Notes under the pieces: generated by a model
The model's input: the letters and a program-made list of their open reading frames with translations, nothing else
What the model was told of the DNA's origin: nothing
The model's database searches: none
Program-made: the position numbers and the translations under genes
In this document: piece after piece, positions 27,552 through 33,657 of the stretch
Numbering within the stretch: position 1 is the stretch's first letter
Layout: each line of letters begins with the position of its first letter
Source of the DNA: Pseudomonadales bacterium
GTDB taxonomy: Bacteria > Pseudomonadota > Gammaproteobacteria > Pseudomonadales > Azotimanducaceae
DNA: 64,000 nucleotides
Assembly: GCA_017642855.1 (NCBI GenBank)
Contig: JAEPOO010000001.1
Coordinates: 1,149,072 to 1,213,071, forward strand
Direction: 5' to 3'

Positions 27552-27993
27552 ATGTCGAGCGACACAGCATCAAATGACGGTAGGCGAGACGAGTCTGAGG
27601 AAAAAGAAAGTGTCGGTTCAGACGTCAGAGCGCTTCTGCCTTTCGCTGAGCCGGAAAAACCCTTCTTTTACATTAGTGCTTTGCTCGCTGGAATTGCCAC
27701 CATGCTTGGCCTGGTTCCGTACTGGGTTGTCTATCAGATCATCATCCTGGTTCTGTCAGACGACGTGAACAAACAATTGATGTACCGCTCAGTGCGGTAG
27801 CGCTCGCGGCCATCCTCGCTAGCTTTGTGATCTCAGGAGTCGCGACTTACATTTCTCAACTAGGTGCATTTCGGATTCAACGCGACATCAGATACTCCTG
27901 GTAGATCACGGTGAAATCGTCTAAAGAGGTACCCACGCGCAACTGATCGAGACTGGCGGACTTTAGAAAGATCTTTAGATTGCGAAGTTATAA
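27552..27993 (+). pseudogene. remnant of an ABC exporter: N-terminus joined to C-terminus with the middle lost
   Basis: Frame 1 (27552-27800) encodes an N-terminal tail and first membrane helix (AEPEKPFFYISALLAG..., ending VNKQLMYRSVR-stop). A frameshift near 27790 lets the next frame continue the same domain (ALAAILASFVISGVATYISQ, LGAFRIQRDIR). At about 27898 this runs straight into LVDHGEIV-stop-RGTHAQLIETGGL-stop, which is the very end of an ABC ATPase domain (usual form D-H-G-x-I-V-E-R-G-T-H-x-x-L). Walker A, signature and Walker B are all missing. So a roughly 600-residue exporter has an internal deletion, one frameshift and stops. It sat at the end of the haem operon. Confidence 0.85.
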
Positions 27994-28037
27994 ACTGCTA
28001 GCTGGCAAGTAAACGCAACCTAATTTTGGAGAGCTAA

Positions 28038-28457
28038 ATGAAGTCGTTACTTCTACTACTGGGCACGCTACTCAGTCTTTCTGTATCCGCTGAGACACAG
28101 CATGGTGATACTATGCCAGAAGCAGGACCTACCATCACACTTGCCGCAGCGATCTCTGAACAAAAACAAGCGTCGCAAAAAATCTCTGGTCAGATTACCG
28201 AGGTCTGCCAGAAAAAAGGCTGTTTCATGGTGCTCTCGGACGGCCATCAGTTTGCTCGAGTCACGTTCAAAGACTATGGCTTCTTTGTGCCCATCGATAG
28301 CAGCAGCAAAGATGCTGTGGTTTATGGTCAGCTCACCAGCAAAACGCTGAACCCCGACCAGGCGAATCACTATGAAGAAGATGCCGGACGGGAGGGGCGA
28401 TATAAGGAACCGGTGACTGAGTATTCAATTGTTGCCAGTTCGGTCGTCATTCTCTAA
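28038..28457 (+). CDS. secreted DUF4920-type protein
   Basis: 139 residues with a signal peptide (MKSLLLLLGTLLSLSVSA). The core GQITEVCQKKGCFMVLSDG, then ARVTFKDYGFFVP, is the DUF4920 pattern, with two cysteines five residues apart that may bind metal or form a disulfide. An OB-like small beta fold is likely. The function is unknown; the family is periplasmic. A GGAG lies before the ATG. The end overlaps the convergent membrane-protein gene by 4 bases. Confidence 0.75.
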   Translation: MKSLLLLLGTLLSLSVSAETQHGDTMPEAGPTITLAAAISEQKQASQKISGQITEVCQKKGCFMVLSDGHQFARVTFKDYGFFVPIDSSSKDAVVYGQLTSKTLNPDQANHYEEDAGREGRYKEPVTEYSIVASSVVIL

Positions 28458-28837
28458 CCAAAAATCCAGGTATGCATCAGGCGACCCGGCAGCAGGGTAA
28501 ACGCGCCGGCAATCAACAACGCACCGACATAAAGAGAAATCATCGATATCTTGTGCCCAACAACGTCGTGACGGCGCTCCGCTAGATAAGCCTTAGGGAC
28601 CGTAAAGATCACGACTAGACTCAGAATATGAATTAACCCGAAGTGATTCATTAAGTTGGGACCAAAAGATGATCCAATAAACAAAGTGATCGCCGAGGTG
28701 ATCAGCATCAACCCCATGTAAATTTTGCCCAGTAGCTTGTGCACGACATCACCTTTCCGGGAAAACATCATATAGGTACCGATCACGAAGGCTGGCGCGA
28801 TCGTGCCCAGGTGCACATAAACCAGAGGCATGTTCAT
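28454..28837 (-). CDS. four-helix DUF2306-like membrane protein
   Basis: 127 residues with four hydrophobic helices. It starts MPLVYVHLGTIAPAFVIGTYM, then a GDVVHKLLGKIYMGLM loop with the conserved H-x-x-x-G-x-x-Y pattern of DUF2306 proteins, and ends with ERRHDVVGHKISMISLYVGAL. The His residues near the helix ends could bind haem or metal but this is not shown. Start ATG 28837 or 28831. No close operon partner on this strand. Confidence 0.65.
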   Translation of the reverse strand: MNMPLVYVHLGTIAPAFVIGTYMMFSRKGDVVHKLLGKIYMGLMLITSAITLFIGSSFGPNLMNHFGLIHILSLVVIFTVPKAYLAERRHDVVGHKISMISLYVGALLIAGAFTLLPGRLMHTWIFG

Positions 28838-28987
28838 CTATCTTTGAATTTCCTACGGCTGTCGAAACTTGTAATACGATTGGTAATCAAAGTTCTTAAA
28901 TTCCTTACAACTTCCCTCATCTCGCCAATAGATCACTCGATTGCTTCTTGTGAAGATAAATAGGCTTCACCAACTTGGATTGTTGGA

Positions 28988-29167
28988 GTGACCATCGCTT
29001 TGACCGATGTTAAAAGAAAACCACTCAGGTATCTTGTAGCAGCCTCAGTGATGGAGTCACGCGGCTCTCTCAAATTTATTGATGCCGCAAATCTCGGCGA
29101 AGTAGACTTCAGAGAACTGGCAGAACTTGAGACGAAACTCTCAATCCTTATGAAGCTTCAGTCGTAG
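28988..29167 (+). CDS. possible small protein, 59 aa, GTG start
   Basis: An open frame from GTG 28988 to TAG 29167, with plausible composition (VKRKPLRYLVAASVMESRG, then an acidic Leu-rich helix ending in ETKLSILMKLQS). A GGAG overlaps the region just before the GTG, an unusual position. It lies in the otherwise empty 28838-29147 gap and its end overlaps the converging ybaN gene by 20 bases. No family recognised. Could also be chance. Confidence 0.3.
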   Translation: MTIALTDVKRKPLRYLVAASVMESRGSLKFIDAANLGEVDFRELAELETKLSILMKLQS

Positions 29168-29552
29168 CAGAGGCATCAGATTTGGCAGGGCAGGTTGGCA
29201 ACGACAAAACAGTCATTGCACCAAGTCCCATCAACCCGAGCGCAACAACGCGGTTGAGCATGACATCCAGCGCCAGGGTGACTGACATTCCACCAACGAC
29301 AGCCATACTCGTGAGCGCAACGAACTTTGTTTTCCAACTGACACAGCGGTTCTCTTCCCAGTCTTTGATCATGGGCCCCGCATACTTATTGTTGAGGAGC
29401 CACTGATGCCAACGTTCGGAGGACTGCGCAAAACACCCAGCTGCGAGAAGCAGGAATGGAGTGGTCGGCAGCACGGGAAGTAGAGCGCCCAGGGCGCCAA
29501 GCCCCAGGAAGATAAAACCAGCGGTCAAAAGCAAAATTCGTTTCACGAACAA
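29148..29552 (-). CDS. YbaN-like DUF454 inner-membrane protein
   Basis: 134 residues. The N-terminal helix with GALGALLPVLPTTPFLLLAAGCFAQSS is the DUF454 signature, followed by RWHQWLLNNKYAGPMIKDWEE and two more helices. The family is common beside haem and iron genes; its role is unknown. A perfect TATAAT on the minus strand (29595-29600) lies just upstream with a Fur-box-like site (29603-29617) next to it, so the gene is probably iron-repressed. Confidence 0.85.
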   Translation of the reverse strand: MFVKRILLLTAGFIFLGLGALGALLPVLPTTPFLLLAAGCFAQSSERWHQWLLNNKYAGPMIKDWEENRCVSWKTKFVALTSMAVVGGMSVTLALDVMLNRVVALGLMGLGAMTVLSLPTCPAKSDASATTEAS

Positions 29553-29594
29553 ATTCTATAGCCCCTTCAAAGGCTTCCCAACGAAATCGCAAAG

Positions 29595-29600
29595 ATTATA
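29595..29600 (-). promoter_or_regulatory. -10 hexamer of the ybaN-like gene
   Basis: On the minus strand the bases read TATAAT, an exact -10 consensus, 43 bases before the ATG. The Fur-box-like site begins 3 bases upstream of it. A TTGAAT at 29623-29628 is 22 bases away, too far for a normal -35. Confidence 0.5.
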
Positions 29601-29602
29601 AA

Positions 29603-29617
29603 CGATAATCATTCTCA
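29603..29617. promoter_or_regulatory. Fur box between ybaN and the small-RNA-like leader
   Basis: CGATAAT-C-ATTCTCA against TGATAAT-N-ATTATCA: 12 of 14 defined positions agree. It overlaps the -35 of the rightward promoter (TTCTCA, 29612-29617) and adjoins the -10 of the leftward one, the classic place for Fur repression of both. Confidence 0.8.
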
Positions 29618-29640
29618 TTCGTATTCAAATTGTGTAAGAT
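29612..29640 (+). promoter_or_regulatory. Fur-overlapped promoter reading right
   Basis: TTCTCA (29612-29617; 4 of 6 to TTGACA), 17 bases, TAAGAT (29635-29640; 4 of 6 to TATAAT). Predicted transcript start near 29647. The -35 is inside the Fur-box-like site. Confidence 0.5.
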
Positions 29641-29646
29641 TGTTGC

Positions 29647-29766
29647 CATCTCGAAGGCGCGGGGTGACTTCCCCCCGGAATTTCTCCTCCTCCTAACGCG
29701 CCTTTCGAGTGTTTCCGCCAAGCGGGTGACTGGCTTATCACTCACGCCAGTCACCCCTTGGTTTTT
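29647..29766 (+). ncRNA. candidate Fur-repressed small RNA (or terminator-bearing leader)
   Basis: About 120 bases from the predicted start to the T-run of a strong intrinsic terminator. Hairpin 1: CTCGAAGGCGCG (29650-29661) pairs with CGCGCCTTTCGAG (29697-29709) with one bulged base. Its loop holds GGGGTGACTTCCCC, then an unpaired CU-rich stretch TTTCTCCTCCTCCT (29681-29694) that can pair with Shine-Dalgarno GGAGGAG sequences. The terminator stem then closes the unit. No start codon with a good frame is seen inside. The layout (Fur box, short transcript, terminator) is that of RyhB and PrrF. The alternative is a leader that controls the 29786 and 29907 genes by attenuation. Confidence 0.5.
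29718..29766 (+). terminator. strong Rho-independent terminator
   Basis: CCAAG + GGGTGACTGGC (29718-29734, one bulged C at 29723) pairs with GCCAGTCACCC + CTTGG (29746-29761), an 11-base loop, followed at once by TTTTT (29762-29766). Sixteen base pairs in all. It stands 20 bases before the next gene start, so genes downstream need read-through or another promoter. Confidence 0.8.
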
Positions 29767-29785
29767 AAACTCTAGAGACTCATCC

Positions 29786-29920
29786 ATGAGACAGGGTAAG
29801 CGCAAGCGGGCAGCAGAGCCACTCAGTATCATTTTGGCTCGCGGACTAGTCTCCGGTCTCGCAATCTTCACATTCCTAGGACTGTATGCGATAAGTTGGC
29901 TGCCTTATGTCCTGGAGTGA
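29786..29920 (+). CDS. small single-helix membrane protein, 44 aa
   Basis: MRQGKRKRAAEPLSIILARG, a basic N-terminus, is followed by one hydrophobic helix (LVSGLAIFTFLGLYAIS) and a short tail, as in small inner-membrane proteins with the positive end inside. It overlaps the start of the siderophore-interacting reductase by 14 bases and so is probably translated with it. No family recognised. It lies immediately after the terminator. Confidence 0.5.
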   Translation: MRQGKRKRAAEPLSIILARGLVSGLAIFTFLGLYAISWLPYVLE

Positions 29921-30965
29921 AGCGCTTAACGACAGCGTTCACGAAATTCTGGATCACTATAATGATCATCATCCAGACACAGTTACCTTTATCGCCAAGT
30001 ATTATCTCGGCCATCAGCAAGCTCTAAAGGCAAAAATTTCAGAGATAACGCCGGATTCAATGTGTCTCGCGATTGAGACCGTCGACGGTTCTTGGTCTCA
30101 CGGCCTGCGTCTTCCGGTACTCATCGAAAGACGGGACCAATTTCCTGAAAATTTCATACATCTGTTAAGGCAGGCAAGAATCAAAGCAGGTGAGGGGGTT
30201 CCAAAAACCTCTATTGAAAAAGAGATCGCAAAAAACGCAACACTCAAAACCTACTTCGCCTCAGTTAAATCTACGCAATGGGTTACGAGCAACATTCGGG
30301 AGATCACCGTTCAACTTGAGTCCGATTTTGCATCACCTGGCTGGGACGCTTTCATGTTTGTCATGGTGCCCCATCAGGGAGAATCGCTGCCATTGGATTA
30401 CGACATGGCAACCTGGCGCGGCGCATCGGCAGAGGAGCGACCGGGCGGCGCTTACTACACCATCAGAGAAAAACGGGGAGACGAGCTCATTCTGTGGTTC
30501 GTTATCCACGAGACTTATGGCGCCATTTCTCACTGGGCCGCCAACGCCATCGTAAATGACAGAATCGCGCTTTGGGGACCGAGAACCGGATTCAATCCCC
30601 CTGACGGAACCAACAGCTACCTCCTGCTCGGTGACGAAACAGCTTATCCCGCGATTGCCGCAATCATGGATGCATTACCTTCAGAAGCCCGGGTACATGT
30701 GATCCTCGAAACAAACAGTGAGCAAGTTGCATTGAGGCAGGAAAAGGGTTGGCGAGTCACCTGGGCACAACGGCAGGACGAAGCGGGCGCAGACTATGCG
30801 TTGGCCCGAACCATGAGAGGGCTGGAAATCGATCTGAACGCCGATGGCCTCTACATTTTCGGTGCAGCGGAGGCGAGGCTAATCGCCGGCATCAGATCCT
30901 TGTTAAAGCATCAGGGCGTTAAACGGGAAAACATGCACCTCACCGGATACTGGCGCAGGGCCTAG
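29907..30965 (+). CDS. siderophore-interacting flavin reductase with N-terminal DUF2470-like domain
   Basis: 352 residues. The first 100 residues (DHYNDHHPDTVTFIAKYYLG, then LRLPVLIERRDQFPENFIHLLRQARIKAG) fit the DUF2470 domain found at the C-terminus of HugZ haem-degrading proteins. From about 115 comes a ViuB/SIP-type FAD-binding barrel (STQWVTSNIREITVQL, GAYYTIR, WFVIHETYGAISHWA), then the NADH-binding part (YLLLGDETAYPAIAAIM) and the SIP end HLTGYWRRA. It likely reduces ferric siderophore or haem iron in the cytosol. Downstream of a Fur box and next to the haem operon. Its last bases overlap the remnant at 30962. Confidence 0.85.
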   Translation: MSWSEALNDSVHEILDHYNDHHPDTVTFIAKYYLGHQQALKAKISEITPDSMCLAIETVDGSWSHGLRLPVLIERRDQFPENFIHLLRQARIKAGEGVPKTSIEKEIAKNATLKTYFASVKSTQWVTSNIREITVQLESDFASPGWDAFMFVMVPHQGESLPLDYDMATWRGASAEERPGGAYYTIREKRGDELILWFVIHETYGAISHWAANAIVNDRIALWGPRTGFNPPDGTNSYLLLGDETAYPAIAAIMDALPSEARVHVILETNSEQVALRQEKGWRVTWAQRQDEAGADYALARTMRGLEIDLNADGLYIFGAAEARLIAGIRSLLKHQGVKRENMHLTGYWRRA

Positions 30966-31305
30966 GCACTAATCGCGCCGTAGTCCCACGAAATCCTGCG
31001 GACCGGTTCCACCTCTATAAAGGCAGCTCCCGGACGCGCCTCAGAGGGCCGCTCAGCTTCTGGCACACCTCGGGCCTTCGCGCCTTTGATGTCTGCCATG
31101 GTCCTTCCTGATTCGATCATGAGCGAAACCTAGGGATTCGCATCAATGTTACGCAGCTTACGCGTGCTGTCTCTTACGCCGCAGTAAATCTTTTCACCAT
31201 CTCGAAAGTACCCCAGAGGAACGCTATGAGGAAAGGATCCATAGTCGTCAGGGTGACCCAACCGCGACGACTGTCATAAAACTCATTAACTTTCTTCAAA
31301 CTCAT
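30962..31305 (-). pseudogene. broken PPOX-type flavoprotein gene
   Basis: From ATG 31305 the frame gives MSLKKVNEFYDSRRGWVTLT, a PPOX-family start. A frameshift near 31240 leads to GSFPHSVPLGYFRDGEKIYC then GVRDSTRKLRNIDANP, a TAG where Arg is usual, then VSLMIESGRTMADIKGA. After this about 30 residues are missing before KARGVPEAERPSEARPGAAF and VRRISWDYGA, the normal C-terminal end of the family. So there is one frameshift, one stop and one deletion. A 45-codon frame from 31099 has AGGA upstream but is better read as the tail of this remnant. Confidence 0.8.
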
Positions 31306-31329
31306 AGTGTCGGCATATCGCGCTCCGAC

Positions 31330-31665
31330 TTAGAAGTGTCTTATCTCGCTGTTCTGTATATCTTCCAGGTCATGAAACACCACAATAAGCACATCGAACC
31401 TGTCATCCTGCATTTTTAGCCCATTTCGCCGTTCGAAGGTCCTACCAGTGTCTTCTGGGAGCAAAAAGTTACGATAAATCAGACCTTTACCAACATTTTC
31501 TCGAATTTCTGTATTTATATTCGTGATATCACCAGAGCACAGAAACCGCTGATCAACGAGCCAAGCGACAAATAATGTGGCACCAGGGACCATGGCGGCC
31601 CAGAGACAAAATACCCAGGCCTGGATAACCCGGTATCTCAGATAATTGTCGCCCAGGAATGGCAT
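31330..31665 (-). CDS. hypothetical protein with one membrane helix, 111 aa
   Basis: Starts at ATG 31665 with MPFLGDNYLRYRVIQAW, then a hydrophobic helix with VFCLWAAMVPGATLFVAWLV, and a polar tail (VGKGLIYRNFLLPEDTGR, DDRFDVLIVVFHDLE). No strong ribosome site and no family recognised. It lies inside a decayed stretch, so it may be real or a fragment. Confidence 0.35.
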   Translation of the reverse strand: MPFLGDNYLRYRVIQAWVFCLWAAMVPGATLFVAWLVDQRFLCSGDITNINTEIRENVGKGLIYRNFLLPEDTGRTFERRNGLKMQDDRFDVLIVVFHDLEDIQNSEIRHF

Positions 31666-31974
31666 CAGTCGCTGTCAGGCATAATCCAGCAAGGATTTCG
31701 GCCGATTCTGCGGTATTGAAGTTGTGTTTGAGCCTTTGATCTTCAGTCTGGAACAGCTATGGGCCCGCAGAATCAGTTCTTGAGTCACAAAACGCCTGAA
31801 TACCTTCGATGCGATGAAGATGGAGATGGCTGAAGCCGACAGCTTAGTTGGAATCGATAGCCGGCCCAAGTAAGTCGCCGATATTGCCGTGAATGTCAGG
31901 ATTCTGACCGCCGAGAATCGTCTTGATCAGACCTGTGAACTACACAGCTTCAGATTCACTCATGCCGACATCAA
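31666..31974. other. stretch without a convincing gene; probable decayed coding DNA
   Basis: On the minus strand a frame begins ATG 31978, overlapping the stop of the gene at 31975 by ATGA style, reads MIDVGMSESEAV, meets TAG, continues FTGLIKTILGGQNPDIHGNI and ends at 31844. It looks like a once-coupled small gene with a nonsense mutation. The rest shows only short frames starting with TTG. No repeat or RNA structure seen. Confidence 0.3.
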
Positions 31975-32233
31975 TCATGGAGCGTGAGTGGTCAGGCCAC
32001 ACAGAAAATATACTGAGTGAGTCAACGTGCCAACGCCGAGATCCTGTTCCGATGTGTTGACGTATTGGATGCTTGTCGGACCATCAGGACAACGAAACGC
32101 GTGCAAGTCATCGTCAGAGGGAACCCCAGAGCTGAATGACCGGGCCTGGCCCTGAGCAGGTACCAACAGAAACGCCAGACCCAAAAAGTAAGATGAGCAT
32201 GAGTACTGCAACAACGGCGAGTGCTTTAGCCAT
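31975..32233 (-). pseudogene. small secreted protein gene with a frameshift in its signal peptide
   Basis: From ATG 32233 the frame encodes MAKALAVVAVLMLILLF, then leaves the useful frame at a run of five T. The next frame carries on as GLAFLLVPAQGQA and RSFSSGVPSDDDLHAFRCPD to the stop at 31975. Joined at the T-run the two give one clean signal peptide (cleavage after AQGQA) and a 55-residue acidic mature part with two Cys. So either the gene is broken or the T-run was misread by one base. A TTG at 32214 gives a shorter alternative in the second frame. Confidence 0.45.
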
Positions 32234-32303
32234 CGGACGAAGGGTACGTGATCTAGCCGGTTTTCGCCGTGCCTTCACGTATTGCGGACCCTATAAGACT
32301 ACG

Positions 32304-32319
32304 CATAATATATATTATG
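32304..32319. promoter_or_regulatory. 16-bp perfect AT-rich palindrome
   Basis: CATAATATATATTATG is its own reverse complement, and a second palindrome, TTAAATTTAA (32320-32329), adjoins it. It lies about 70 bases upstream of the small secreted gene at 32233 in a clearly AT-richer stretch, in the position of an operator or promoter. The regulator is unknown. Confidence 0.4.
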
Positions 32320-32439
32320 TTAAATTTAATATCACAAGCTCGCCCGTCGATGAGCAAAGACTTATCGCCGTTTCTGACGCGCACAATCGTGACCAGGGGC
32401 TATCCCCCAACATTGGCAGGTCGATCTAATAAATCACCC

Positions 32440-33645
32440 TCACTCTTCCTGAACGACATTAAAAACTCGTAAGAAATTGCCGCCCCAAATCTTGGCGATG
32501 TCTTCCTGGCTGTATCCGCGTTCCGCCAATACTCTGGTCACGTTCATGGCTTCACTGGCATTTTGGAATCCTTCGACGCCGCTCCCATGGTTAAAGTCTG
32601 TCCCGATCCCTACGTGGTCAATACCTACCCGGTTCACGATGTAGTCAATATGATCAACCATCATGTCCACCGTGCCGCGGCCAAGCAGCCTGCTGATTTC
32701 GTCCAGGAAGACGCGTTGCGCCCGTGGGTCCTCTATTTCCCAGTAAAGCTCGAACGGATACAAGTAATCCTCTTTCACCCCTGCGCGAACTCTGGCGGCT
32801 CGGATGTTTAGATCCAGTGATTCATCGTTTGAGTCGTAGAGATATCCCCGAAATGGGGCCACGTGAACCACCCCACCACCCTCTGCAATCTTGTCCAGCT
32901 CTTCATCAGACAGGTTACGTGAAACGTCCGTCATGGCTCTCGCATTGGAATGGCTGGCAATCACTGGCGCCGTCGACAGTGCCAACACTTCTAGTGTTGC
33001 TGCTTTCGACAGCTGGGAAACATCGATGATGCCACCCATTTGATTGATGAGCTGAATCGCCTCACGCCCAAGGTCGGACAATCCACCATGTTCTTCCTCC
33101 GGTTCATGACGTCCGAGCTCAGCGATGTACACAGGTCGCGAGGAATCCGCAAAGTCATTGTGACCCATATGGGTCAGCGCAAACACGCGAACACCTCTCG
33201 AATAATAGTGCTTCAGGGCATCAACATCTCCGCCCAATATCCGGACATTCTGCAAACCCAGGATGATCGCCAGTTGTGACTGCTCATGGGCAGCCACCAG
33301 CTGCTCACCCGTCAATACAAGCACAATGTCATCAACAGGATCGCTGGTCATATCCAACACGGATTGAAGCTCTTCCTCAGCACGCAGTCTGGCTTCAGCG
33401 TACCCTTCTTCATTGCGCGGACCCGGTCCCACTGCGATGGTGAGGACAACCGCATCCATGCCCCCTGCCCTCATCTTTTCCGGAGAAACCTGTGACTTGC
33501 CGTCATCCCCTACATAACGGGATTCACGCCCGGGTATCTCGACGTCTGCATGCGCATCCAGGACAAGCGCTTTCTCATGCCAGTTATTGTCTGCTTGAAC
33601 AAAACTCGCGACTAACAGGGTGACTAAGGTGATGGCATGTCTCAT
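32440..33645 (-). CDS. M19-family membrane dipeptidase, secreted
   Basis: 401 residues with a signal peptide (MRHAITLVTLLVASFVQA). Zinc-enzyme motifs of renal-dipeptidase-like proteins are visible: VLDAHADVEIPG (usual D-x-H-x-D with first metal His and Asp), LGLQNVRILG (bridging Glu position is Gln here), FALTHMGHNDFADSS (metal His), APVIASHSNARAM (metal His) and VGIGTDFNHGSGVEGF (Asp). The Glu to Gln change at the bridging site deserves attention. It is 12 bases downstream of the alkC-type gene. Periplasmic peptide or beta-lactam-like substrates are possible. Confidence 0.88.
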   Translation of the reverse strand: MRHAITLVTLLVASFVQADNNWHEKALVLDAHADVEIPGRESRYVGDDGKSQVSPEKMRAGGMDAVVLTIAVGPGPRNEEGYAEARLRAEEELQSVLDMTSDPVDDIVLVLTGEQLVAAHEQSQLAIILGLQNVRILGGDVDALKHYYSRGVRVFALTHMGHNDFADSSRPVYIAELGRHEPEEEHGGLSDLGREAIQLINQMGGIIDVSQLSKAATLEVLALSTAPVIASHSNARAMTDVSRNLSDEELDKIAEGGGVVHVAPFRGYLYDSNDESLDLNIRAARVRAGVKEDYLYPFELYWEIEDPRAQRVFLDEISRLLGRGTVDMMVDHIDYIVNRVGIDHVGIGTDFNHGSGVEGFQNASEAMNVTRVLAERGYSQEDIAKIWGGNFLRVFNVVQEE

Positions 33646-33657
33646 GACGCTCCTCTT

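Noticed and set aside
30962..31099. 45-aa peptide with good ribosome site, thought of as a RiPP precursor
   Set aside because: The upstream sequence in other frames gives the rest of a PPOX protein, so this is its C-terminal tail.
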